7,504 nt of DNA from Flavobacteriaceae bacterium (GTDB taxonomy: Bacteria; Bacteroidota; Bacteroidia; Flavobacteriales; Flavobacteriaceae), in NCBI GenBank assembly GCA_023145595.1, contig JAGLDM010000100.1, positions 1 to 7,504 on the forward strand. The letters run 5' to 3'. The stretch's first letter is position 1, and each line of letters opens with the position of its first letter. This document shows positions 1-5,849 of this stretch, piece by piece. Position numbers and translations under genes: made by a program. The notes beneath the pieces were generated by a model that did no database searches, was not told where the DNA came from, and worked only from the letters and a program-made list of their open reading frames with translations.

Positions 1-28
1 AAAACTCCTACTTTTCAGCAGGAGGTTT
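1..28 (-). terminator. Rho-independent terminator of the gldKLMN operon
   Basis: Read on the minus strand, this lies 21 bases after the gldN stop codon. The stem is CTCCTGCT (24-17) pairing with AGTAGGAG (12-5), eight pairs including one G-U, closed by a GAAA tetraloop (16-13). An AAA run before the stem, separated by one unpaired C at 25, can pair with the U run at 4-1. The U tract runs off the window, so its full length is unknown. Position and structure fit termination of the gldKLMN transcript. The plus strand has a weaker T tract (26-28), so two-way function is less likely. Confidence 0.75.
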
Positions 29-49
29 ATATATCAATTTAAAATAAAT

Positions 50-964
50 TTAGTAATTCCAAAGATCCAATTCTTTATCACGAATACTTTCTCTAATTTT
101 ATTTGATTCCAATACTTGGTATAAAGAATTATCTTTTATATAATCAGAAACATCTCTATCTCCATATACATTTTCCTCTCTATAAATAATAGCATTATAC
201 CGCTTGGCATTTAACAACTGATCGTATGACAAATTATTCGCTGCATTTTTCCCGTTAAACACCTTCATATCGAACAATACTTGACGAGCACCAGGATACC
301 AAACCCAAAATAAAGCAAGATCTTCTGCAATACCATCACCAAGGTCTTTTTTGTTTTTTGTCTGAACATCTGGAGCAACTGGAGCAATCCCTAGAAGCCT
401 ATATTTCATGGCTCCCTGTCTCTTGTCAACATACCAAACTCCCTTGATTCTAAATCCTACAATATCCCTTGACTTTATTTCAACTCTATCGATATATTCT
501 TCAATATTCATCTCTCCTCTGTCTAAGGCGTCTTTACCTGCATCTGCAGTGTCTACTCTAAACAATTTTGCGTTTATTTCTGCTTTCGTCAATTTTCTCG
601 TAAAATACGTATCGTCAAAGACTTCGGTGATTTTATCATCCTCAATACCCGCTAATAAGGTTGCAAACAAAGACTTTCTAACTTTTGTAATACCTTCACC
701 ATCGTGAATAGGGTAGTAATAAGGTAAGTTAATTCGTTCATTCATATCAATGTACTCCCAAATCACCTTAGACCACATTAAATCACGATCATCTACATAA
801 CCATAACTCATTGGACTTGAGGTGTCTGCTGCTTCCTGAGCTTCTGTTTGCACACCAATTTCAGCAGGAGTCTTTGCGTTTAATAAATTTAATTGTGCAT
901 TCACACTATTCATTGCAAAAACAACTATCAATACTAAAATTAAATTAGTCTTATTCATATTCAT
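50..964 (-). CDS. gldN: GldN, periplasmic ring component of the type 9 secretion system and gliding machinery
   Basis: This 304-residue protein is recognised by its place as the last gene of gldKLMN and by the family signature around residues 58-86 (DDRDLMWSKVIWEYID, then NERINLPYYYPI). In the family GldN (PorN in Porphyromonas) is periplasmic and binds GldK to form large rings under the outer membrane, which the GldLM motor engages. A signal peptide is visible: a hydrophobic run at residues 7-18, then small residues ending VNA, with likely cleavage before Gln24. The mature part is soluble and charged, without further membrane segments. The start is slightly uncertain because ATG codons at 964 and 958 are six bases apart in an ATGAAT repeat; either keeps the signal peptide. 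It follows gldM by only 15 bases and has no visible promoter, so it is probably co-transcribed. The TAA stop at 52-50 is followed by a strong terminator hairpin. No gldO-like paralogue lies within the window. Confidence 0.95.
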   Translation of the reverse strand: MNMNKTNLILVLIVVFAMNSVNAQLNLLNAKTPAEIGVQTEAQEAADTSSPMSYGYVDDRDLMWSKVIWEYIDMNERINLPYYYPIHDGEGITKVRKSLFATLLAGIEDDKITEVFDDTYFTRKLTKAEINAKLFRVDTADAGKDALDRGEMNIEEYIDRVEIKSRDIVGFRIKGVWYVDKRQGAMKYRLLGIAPVAPDVQTKNKKDLGDGIAEDLALFWVWYPGARQVLFDMKVFNGKNAANNLSYDQLLNAKRYNAIIYREENVYGDRDVSDYIKDNSLYQVLESNKIRESIRDKELDLWNY

Positions 965-979
965 ATTATTTTGAATTGC

Positions 980-2527
980 CTATTGTACCTCAATAGTAAC
1001 CGGCGATGCATCTTTAATTCTTGATGAAACACCATTAACTTTTGATTTCACATCAAAAATACCAATTACGTCACCCACTCTTGCTCTATTAATTGCAGCT
1101 TGAGCCCGTGCACTCATTTTACTTCCTTTTACAATAATCGTTGACTGCCCTGGTACTTTTACTTTAAAACTAACTACAGTAAATTTTAAATCGAATAAGA
1201 AGTCTGGTAGCTCCACACGAACTGTTGTTTTTGCCAAACTTGATTTTGGCATTTTTACATAACCAGATTCTTTTCTCACTGTTGTTAATGGCTTTGGTAT
1301 AGCCTTTACTCGATATATCCTCGAACTTGTCATTTTAGAGCCATCAGGTAAAGTCGCTGTAACGTTAATCCTAACCTTAGCGCCCTTATTCCTAGGCTTC
1401 ATAATGTACTTCCCTACTCCTTTCGCTTTTGAAAGTCCGGGAGCACTAACCTTAATCTTGTTATCTGCTACTCCAGGAACCGAAATCGTCATAGGATTCT
1501 TTAAACCTCTATAAACTACATTCATTTTATCTGCAGAAATTACAGCTTCATTTGGTCTTGCAACTACAGAATATGTGGTTTTAATAGGTATTTCAATTTC
1601 TTCTCCATCTTGATTAAATACAAACTTTCCTTTGAGAGGATTTTCTCCAACCCTTCCAGCTCGAAGGTTTAATTGAACACCTCCTCCTTTAAAATTAGAT
1701 TTATCTATTTTTTGTCCATTAATTACAACATTCGATGGTTTTAAAGTCTTATCATACCTTCCTAATACAATTTGACCTGTAACTTTTTCTCCTGGAAAAA
1801 ATGATGATTTAGTCGGCATAAAAATAGCTTGATAGGTATTAGCACTAATACCTGCATCTACATTTAATTGCCCCCCTAACATTGTGTTCAAAATACTACG
1901 TTCTGCACCTCTAATATCAGATTGCATTACCGTTAATTTTGTTAAAGATGCAACTACCGGGAAGCCTACAAAATTATACTCTAACCAACTTTTAGTAATT
2001 CCTTCACGATCTGTTTGGTCACTTGTATCAAAATACTGTTGTATCAATTTTGAGACTTCAGGATATTTACTCCCTAATATCTTCTCTAATCCATTTCGAT
2101 ACTTTAGAATTTCATCTACAAATTGCTTTCCTTCTTCTGAAATTTTTCCTTTTTTAAAGAAATAGACGTCTAAAACATCTGACTTATCCATAGATTCATA
2201 GTTCGTCGCATCTTCAACACTCCCTAATAGAAGTTCTTTAATTTCATCTATATGTGAATATAACTCTTGTGACAAAACTTTAACCTGTTTTGCTTTATCA
2301 TTGATCTCTGTAAACTTTTCAGGTTGATCAGTAGCTTTTACTGCCAAACCAGCATATTTTCCTTCGTTTTTAACCGTTTGAGTTGTATTAAACGTAGTCA
2401 TACGTTGATTTAAATATCCAAAAGCTGTTAACACTTCCTTAGACATTTGCATTGCCAACATTGAAATAAATACTAAGTACATCAGATTAATCATCTTCTG
2501 TCTTGCTGATAATTTTCCTCCTGCCAT
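980..2527 (-). CDS. gldM: GldM, inner-membrane/periplasmic shaft of the T9SS motor
   Basis: This 515-residue protein begins MAGGKLSARQKMINLMYLVF, the hallmark N-terminus of GldM/PorM. One membrane helix spans about residues 13-30. The rest is a long periplasmic part, which in solved homologues folds into four domains (D1-D4) and dimerises into a shaft reaching the outer-membrane ring. The helix is bracketed by Arg9 and Glu31, the positions reported as important for the GldLM proton-powered motor in Flavobacterium johnsoniae; both are present. Residues about 40-220 are helix-rich (D1). The remainder is rich in beta-strand patterns with Gly/Pro turns, consistent with D2-D4, and the protein ends in VTIEVQ. 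Length matches the family norm of just over 500. The ATG at 2527 is supported by the exact N-terminal match. It lies 41 bases after gldL and 15 before gldN. Its stop is TAG, whereas the neighbouring genes use TAA. Confidence 0.96.
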   Translation of the reverse strand: MAGGKLSARQKMINLMYLVFISMLAMQMSKEVLTAFGYLNQRMTTFNTTQTVKNEGKYAGLAVKATDQPEKFTEINDKAKQVKVLSQELYSHIDEIKELLLGSVEDATNYESMDKSDVLDVYFFKKGKISEEGKQFVDEILKYRNGLEKILGSKYPEVSKLIQQYFDTSDQTDREGITKSWLEYNFVGFPVVASLTKLTVMQSDIRGAERSILNTMLGGQLNVDAGISANTYQAIFMPTKSSFFPGEKVTGQIVLGRYDKTLKPSNVVINGQKIDKSNFKGGGVQLNLRAGRVGENPLKGKFVFNQDGEEIEIPIKTTYSVVARPNEAVISADKMNVVYRGLKNPMTISVPGVADNKIKVSAPGLSKAKGVGKYIMKPRNKGAKVRINVTATLPDGSKMTSSRIYRVKAIPKPLTTVRKESGYVKMPKSSLAKTTVRVELPDFLFDLKFTVVSFKVKVPGQSTIIVKGSKMSARAQAAINRARVGDVIGIFDVKSKVNGVSSRIKDASPVTIEVQ

Positions 2528-2551
2528 AATTAATTAGTTTTAAGGGTTAAT
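2528..2551 (-). promoter_or_regulatory. gldM leader motif shared with gldL
   Basis: The minus strand just upstream of the gldM start reads ATTAACCCTTAAAACTAA, then TTAATT and the ATG. The leader of gldL carries nearly the same string, ATTAACCCCTTAACTAA, before its A-rich run and ATG. There is no Shine-Dalgarno sequence in either. In Bacteroidota translation generally depends on A-rich, unstructured leaders, so this may be an initiation-enhancing element. That role is inferred; only the similarity is seen. Confidence 0.35.
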
Positions 2552-2556
2552 AAATA

Positions 2557-2570
2557 AATTAGTACTAATT
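2557..2570. repeat. Perfect 14-base palindrome at the end of gldL
   Basis: AATTAGTACTAATT is its own reverse complement and overlaps the first two bases of the gldL stop codon on the plus-strand map (2569-2571). It has no spacer, so a stable RNA hairpin is unlikely. It could be an operator-like site or a chance palindrome in AT-rich sequence. Confidence 0.3.
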
Positions 2571-3180
2571 AATTTTTAGACATTGCAGTTAGCATACCTC
2601 CATAAACTCCATTTAGAGAAGATAAATTAGCGGCCAAAGACTCCATTTGTTCTTTTAGACTATTAGCATTTTCAACCATCTCAGAATTAATTGCTCCAGG
2701 ATTGTTTTCTAATTGCACTTGATATAAACTGTTTAAAGATTCCATTTGAGCAGCTGCCAAAGACATTTGTTCGTTGTATCTATTTGTTGATTCAATAGAG
2801 CCTACAATTGGAGCTATATTATCTGCAGCTCCTTTAAAATTTAATATACTATCACCCAAACTTCTAATAAGTCCGGCATCTAATTTTGCCTCTTCAAGCA
2901 TATCATCTAATTTCTGAGATAACATTCCTTGAACATCACCTTTTTCACTTGCTGTTCCTCCAGCCAATTCTGGATATACTTTAGACCAATCAAGATCATC
3001 TTCTACAGGCTCAAATGCGGCAATAGCAAACACTATTGATTCTGCAATCATACCTACCATTAGCATTTCATTACCTAAAGGCCAGTGTAGAATTTTAAAT
3101 AATGCACCTAAGATAACAATTGATGCTCCTAGGCCATAAGCCATGTTAAAAAATTTTTTTGTTGCTTGAGACTGTGCCAT
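2569..3180 (-). CDS. gldL: GldL, proton-channel/motor subunit of the T9SS
   Basis: This 203-residue inner-membrane protein has two transmembrane helices at about residues 14-31 and 37-56, followed by a cytoplasmic C-terminal part. In the known GldLM complex five GldL subunits surround the GldM helices and convert proton flow into rotation or force. The residues reported as important in F. johnsoniae GldL have clear counterparts: Tyr15, Lys29 and His32 in helix 1 (GALFKILHW), and Glu47 and Glu57 in helix 2 (GMIAES and AAFEPVE). The C-terminal part is helical and contains two QMESL motifs (145-149 and 178-182) separated by a PGAINSE turn, as if an amphipathic segment were duplicated. By my recollection of the F. 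johnsoniae protein, the loop between the helices is a few residues shorter here. The gene is 48 bases after gldK and 41 before gldM. It has no Shine-Dalgarno site; a run of ten A lies just before the ATG. Confidence 0.95.
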   Translation of the reverse strand: MAQSQATKKFFNMAYGLGASIVILGALFKILHWPLGNEMLMVGMIAESIVFAIAAFEPVEDDLDWSKVYPELAGGTASEKGDVQGMLSQKLDDMLEEAKLDAGLIRSLGDSILNFKGAADNIAPIVGSIESTNRYNEQMSLAAAQMESLNSLYQVQLENNPGAINSEMVENANSLKEQMESLAANLSSLNGVYGGMLTAMSKN

Positions 3181-3208
3181 AATTTTTTTTTTAGTTAAGG
3201 GGTTAATT
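3181..3208 (-). promoter_or_regulatory. gldL leader: shared motif plus A10 tract
   Basis: On the minus strand the gldL start is preceded by ATTAACCCCTTAACTAA and an uninterrupted run of ten A (3192-3183), then TT and the ATG. The first part matches the gldM leader. The A tract sits where A-rich sequence promotes initiation in Bacteroidota, which lack Shine-Dalgarno pairing. It is also long enough to be prone to slipped-strand length change. The regulatory role is inferred. Confidence 0.4.
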
Positions 3209-3210
3209 AA

Positions 3211-3233
3211 TTATTGTTATTGTTATTGTTATT
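3211..3233. repeat. Hexanucleotide repeat carrying successive in-frame stops after gldK
   Basis: Three full copies of TTATTG (3211-3228) plus a partial fourth that includes the gldK stop codon. On the coding strand gldK ends TAA and is followed by CAATAA three times, so four TAA codons occur in the same frame at six-base spacing. Adding or losing a unit would never remove the stop but would change the spacing to gldL. Confidence 0.7.
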
Positions 3234-4581
3234 TCACTGTTACTCCTAAGTGCTGAATCATTCTAAAGCCAATATAACTCCGTGCAGAATCAGCATATTC
3301 AAAATCACGAGAACCTACTTCTAAGAAATAGGCCACATCTTTCCATGAACCACCACGTATTACTCTACGCTTATTTCCTTTATTTGTAACATTCGGATTC
3401 AGGGTAGAACTCATGTAATAAGAAGTGTTTTCATATGTAGTGGTTGTCCATTCAGATACATTCCCTGCCATATTATACAAACCGTAATCATTGGCTTCAT
3501 AAGACTCCACTTCTACTGTATATAAAGCACCATCTGCTGCATAATCACCTCTACTAGGTTTAAAGTTTGCTAAAAAACAACCTCTGTCATTAGTCGTGTA
3601 AGGGCCTCCCCATGGGTAAACTCCATAATCTAAGCCTCCACGTGCTGCATATTCCCATTCCGCTTCAGATGGTAATCCGTAACCAGGTGCATTAAATGTA
3701 TGCTTTTTACGTTTTAGGTAGTTGTTTTTTTTCTCAGTTCTCCAATTACAAAACGCGATTGCTTGATTCCAATTAACCCCTACAACAGGATAGTCTTGAT
3801 ACGCTTGATGATAGAAATAATCTTGATGCATCGGATCATTATACGAATAATCGAAATCTCTTACCCAAACAGTTGTATCTGGATAAACTGTCAATATATC
3901 CTCTTTGACATAATCAGCCCTGCTTCCTTTGTTTTTCGCGGCATCTATAAGATCCAAAGAATAATAACGATATTTCAATTTAGAGACATCCAACAATCTA
4001 CCTCCATCAAAACTTTTACTTAAATCAACATACACACTATCCATTACTTCTGTGTAATACACATCTGGAAATTTAGCAGGATCCCAAATTAAATCTTCAT
4101 CCCAATCCAATGATCTAGAATTATCATTTTCCAAACCAACATAATTGTCATATATATATTTTTCATATGGTGTCTGACCAGTAGTATCAGCATTTTTAAA
4201 CTGATAATCTGCCAATATTTGATTTGAATCTGAAGGATCTCCTGTTGACATTAAATCGGCCAATTTTGCCAATTTCGATCTTATAACAGAATCTCTAACC
4301 CAATAAACAAACTCTTTATACTCACTATTAGAAATTTCAGTTTCATCCATATAAAAAGGCGGAACCGTCACCGTGTTAAGCGGTGCATCAAATGAAGCAG
4401 ACTCATCTTCTTCGTGTTTACCTCTCGTAAAAGAACCTCCTGGAATCAAGGTCATGCCATAAGGCTTTTCCGCATTCCATGTCTTTTTAGATTTTACTCC
4501 TACCAATTCACCTTTATCATTTCCACTACTACAACTTGTAATAAAAATAACTAACAATATAAATAGTCCTGTTCTCTTCAT
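3229..4581 (-). CDS. gldK: GldK, outer-membrane lipoprotein of the T9SS/gliding ring, FGE-sulfatase fold
   Basis: This 450-residue lipoprotein has a type II signal peptide (hydrophobic residues 6-14, lipobox ITSC, lipidated Cys17). No acidic surface-export cluster follows the Cys directly, consistent with a periplasm-facing lipoprotein. The body is a formylglycine-generating-enzyme (FGE-sulfatase) domain, with landmarks IPGG at 46-49, MDETEISNSEY at 78-88, YPVVGVNWNQAIAFCNW at 264-280, LPSEAEWEYAARGG at 303-316, GLYNMAGNVSEW at 367-378, RRVIRGGSW at 405-413 and GFRM at 438-441. A long insertion of about 155 residues (roughly 99-255), rich in Asp, Tyr and Ser, splits the domain. The cysteine pair that follows RGGSW in true FGE is absent, so a scaffolding rather than catalytic role is expected. 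With GldN it forms the ring under the outer membrane. It is the first gene of gldKLMN and has its own good promoter about 35 bases upstream. The length is close to the family norm. Confidence 0.95.
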   Translation of the reverse strand: MKRTGLFILLVIFITSCSSGNDKGELVGVKSKKTWNAEKPYGMTLIPGGSFTRGKHEEDESASFDAPLNTVTVPPFYMDETEISNSEYKEFVYWVRDSVIRSKLAKLADLMSTGDPSDSNQILADYQFKNADTTGQTPYEKYIYDNYVGLENDNSRSLDWDEDLIWDPAKFPDVYYTEVMDSVYVDLSKSFDGGRLLDVSKLKYRYYSLDLIDAAKNKGSRADYVKEDILTVYPDTTVWVRDFDYSYNDPMHQDYFYHQAYQDYPVVGVNWNQAIAFCNWRTEKKNNYLKRKKHTFNAPGYGLPSEAEWEYAARGGLDYGVYPWGGPYTTNDRGCFLANFKPSRGDYAADGALYTVEVESYEANDYGLYNMAGNVSEWTTTTYENTSYYMSSTLNPNVTNKGNKRRVIRGGSWKDVAYFLEVGSRDFEYADSARSYIGFRMIQHLGVTVK

Positions 4582-4607
4582 AATATAAAATATATCTCTT
4601 GTCTATA

Positions 4608-4623
4608 TTTACGCAAACGTAAA
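4608..4623. promoter_or_regulatory. Inverted repeat over the gldK -7 box, possible operator
   Basis: TTTACG, a CAAA spacer, then CGTAAA: a six-base inverted repeat with a four-base gap. It overlaps the whole TACGTTTG -7 element read on the minus strand. A site here would block RNA polymerase if a dimeric regulator bound it. One arm of the symmetry comes partly from the promoter consensus itself, so chance is possible. Confidence 0.3.
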
Positions 4624-4644
4624 GTTATTTACTCTTAAAAGCAA
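4614..4644 (-). promoter_or_regulatory. gldK promoter (Bacteroidota type)
   Basis: On the minus strand a -33 TTG (4644-4642) is followed by 20 bases and then TACGTTTG (4621-4614), an exact match to the Bacteroidota primary-sigma -7 consensus TAnnTTTG with normal spacing. The expected transcription start is a few bases further on, near 4607-4609, giving a leader of about 25 bases before the gldK ATG at 4581. This would drive gldKLMN independently of topA and the arginase-like gene. No equally good match is seen in the other spacers of the window. Confidence 0.7.
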
Positions 4645-4658
4645 TTTAAATCGCTTTT
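4637..4658 (-). terminator. Possible weak terminator at the end of the arginase-like gene
   Basis: This is an 11-plus-11-base inverted repeat. On the minus strand the left arm is AAAAGCGATTT and the right arm AAATTGCTTTT, with one G-U pair and no necessary mismatch. Folded as RNA it gives about nine pairs around a TTAA loop, and the gene's TAA stop codon (4648-4646) falls in that loop. Only four U residues follow on the 3' side and the stem is AT-rich, so termination would be inefficient. The right arm also contains the -33 TTG of the gldK promoter. Confidence 0.4.
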
Positions 4659-5815
4659 TTTAATGTTTTATGCCATCTTTCTGGTATTTCCTGCTTATTT
4701 GCATTCAAATAATCTTGATAAGTGCAAGGTATTAACGAATGTCTTTGATATTTATTATTCTTTTTAAGATTAATTTCCATCCACCATCTCCCAGTCTTAT
4801 CACTTTTGTAAAAATTTAACACCTCTTCATCTATCGGGATAATAAATTTTTGATAAGTTTCCTTAGTTCCAAATGGAAAATCATTGGCTCTACAACTTAC
4901 TCCTTCAACAAAATACCATATAGCCTGAGCAATTAATTGTGCTGTCTGATTTTGTTGATCTAAAGTTGGATTGTATTCGTAAATACCAAATGACGTCACC
5001 TTATCGCTAATACCGGCATACCTTGAGATCGCACATAAATCATCCCCATAAAAACCATTAGGTGTGGCGTTATTATTCCCTGGCGCCTCACTTTTACGCA
5101 CAACACCTATATCTATTGAAATAATATCTGCATCTCTTAAAACGGGTTCTGCTAATTCTATATTATTAGCAACTTCACCTAATCTAAAGGCATCAAAAAA
5201 CAAATCATTTACTAAATCAATTTCTTCTTGAGAGTTGAAAAAGGTCTGATAACCAATATTACTGAAATTAAATAAGTTGTTTGGCTTCTCCATAACTATA
5301 GAACTCAAATAAGATTGTGAACTAACACCGTCTTGAATGCTTCCAAAATCAAACTTATTATCTACAGAAACAATATTTACCATTTGTTCCAATTGATCAT
5401 AACCTCTATAATTTGCATAAGTCAAATCTTGACCTCCACCTATTATAATAGGAATGATATTTAATTTTATCAAATCTGCGGTAATTCCTTTGAGCGCAAA
5501 ATAGGTATCGCTTATGGAGTTTCCTTTAGGAATAGTCCCTAAATCTGCTAAATTAGCATCCCAACTTCCCGGAAATAACTGATATAATTCTTTTCTTACT
5601 TCGTTTAAACCATAACCCGTTCCTACATTATCTACAGCACCTCTATCCTCTTCTACACCAATAATCGCCATGCGAATATGTTCTAAATCTGGAATGCCAT
5701 TTTGTTTGGAATGGATACGAATAATATGACTAAGTGTTTTTTCTGAAAGCAACATTGCATGTGCCATAACAGAATCATCAACTGGAAATAAATAATCAGA
5801 ATTAATATTAGTCAT
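4646..5815 (-). CDS. Arginase/formimidoylglutamase-fold protein with a degenerate metal site
   Basis: This 389-residue soluble protein of the ureohydrolase (arginase, agmatinase, formimidoylglutamase) family has no signal peptide or membrane segment. Family landmarks are present in order: IIGVEEDRGAVDNVGTGYG (51-69), IIIGGGQD (123-130), IVSVDNKFDFGS (148-159), IISIDIGVV (231-239) and FGIYEYNPTLD (276-286). The metal ligands are not intact. The His of GG[GD]H is Gln129, DAHxD reads DNKFD so its His is Lys154, and SxDxD reads SIDIG so its last Asp is Gly237. Asp152, Asp156 and Asp235 remain, as does Glu280 of the EYNP motif. Normal two-manganese hydrolase activity is therefore doubtful. About 85 C-terminal residues extend past the arginase fold, with an aromatic GRWWMEI motif (342-348). 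The gene sits 34 bases after topA and just before gldK, and is probably co-transcribed with topA. Its function is unknown; an automatic label of formimidoylglutamase would overstate the evidence. Confidence 0.85.
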   Translation of the reverse strand: MTNINSDYLFPVDDSVMAHAMLLSEKTLSHIIRIHSKQNGIPDLEHIRMAIIGVEEDRGAVDNVGTGYGLNEVRKELYQLFPGSWDANLADLGTIPKGNSISDTYFALKGITADLIKLNIIPIIIGGGQDLTYANYRGYDQLEQMVNIVSVDNKFDFGSIQDGVSSQSYLSSIVMEKPNNLFNFSNIGYQTFFNSQEEIDLVNDLFFDAFRLGEVANNIELAEPVLRDADIISIDIGVVRKSEAPGNNNATPNGFYGDDLCAISRYAGISDKVTSFGIYEYNPTLDQQNQTAQLIAQAIWYFVEGVSCRANDFPFGTKETYQKFIIPIDEEVLNFYKSDKTGRWWMEINLKKNNKYQRHSLIPCTYQDYLNANKQEIPERWHKTLKKAI

Positions 5816-5849
5816 TATTGGGGGTTATCAACTCCGCTAAAATAATGAA

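Noticed and set aside
408..707. Plus-strand open frame of 99 codons inside gldN
   Set aside because: It lies fully antisense to a confidently identified gene, its Ser/Leu-rich composition is typical of shadow frames, and it has no promoter.
1884..2165. Plus-strand open frame of 93 codons inside gldM
   Set aside because: Antisense to gldM, with no recognisable protein features.
3763..4023. Plus-strand open frame of 86 codons, Ile-rich, inside gldK
   Set aside because: Antisense to the Asp/Tyr-rich insertion of GldK, whose codons read backwards give Ile and Asn. Not a gene.
4646..5815. Assigning hutG (formimidoylglutamase) to the arginase-like gene
   Set aside because: Three of six metal ligands are missing and no other histidine-degradation gene is in the window, so the symbol is not supported.
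5816..5849. Possible separate promoter for the arginase-like gene
   Set aside because: No TAnnTTTG element is present in the 34-base spacer; co-transcription with topA is the simpler reading.
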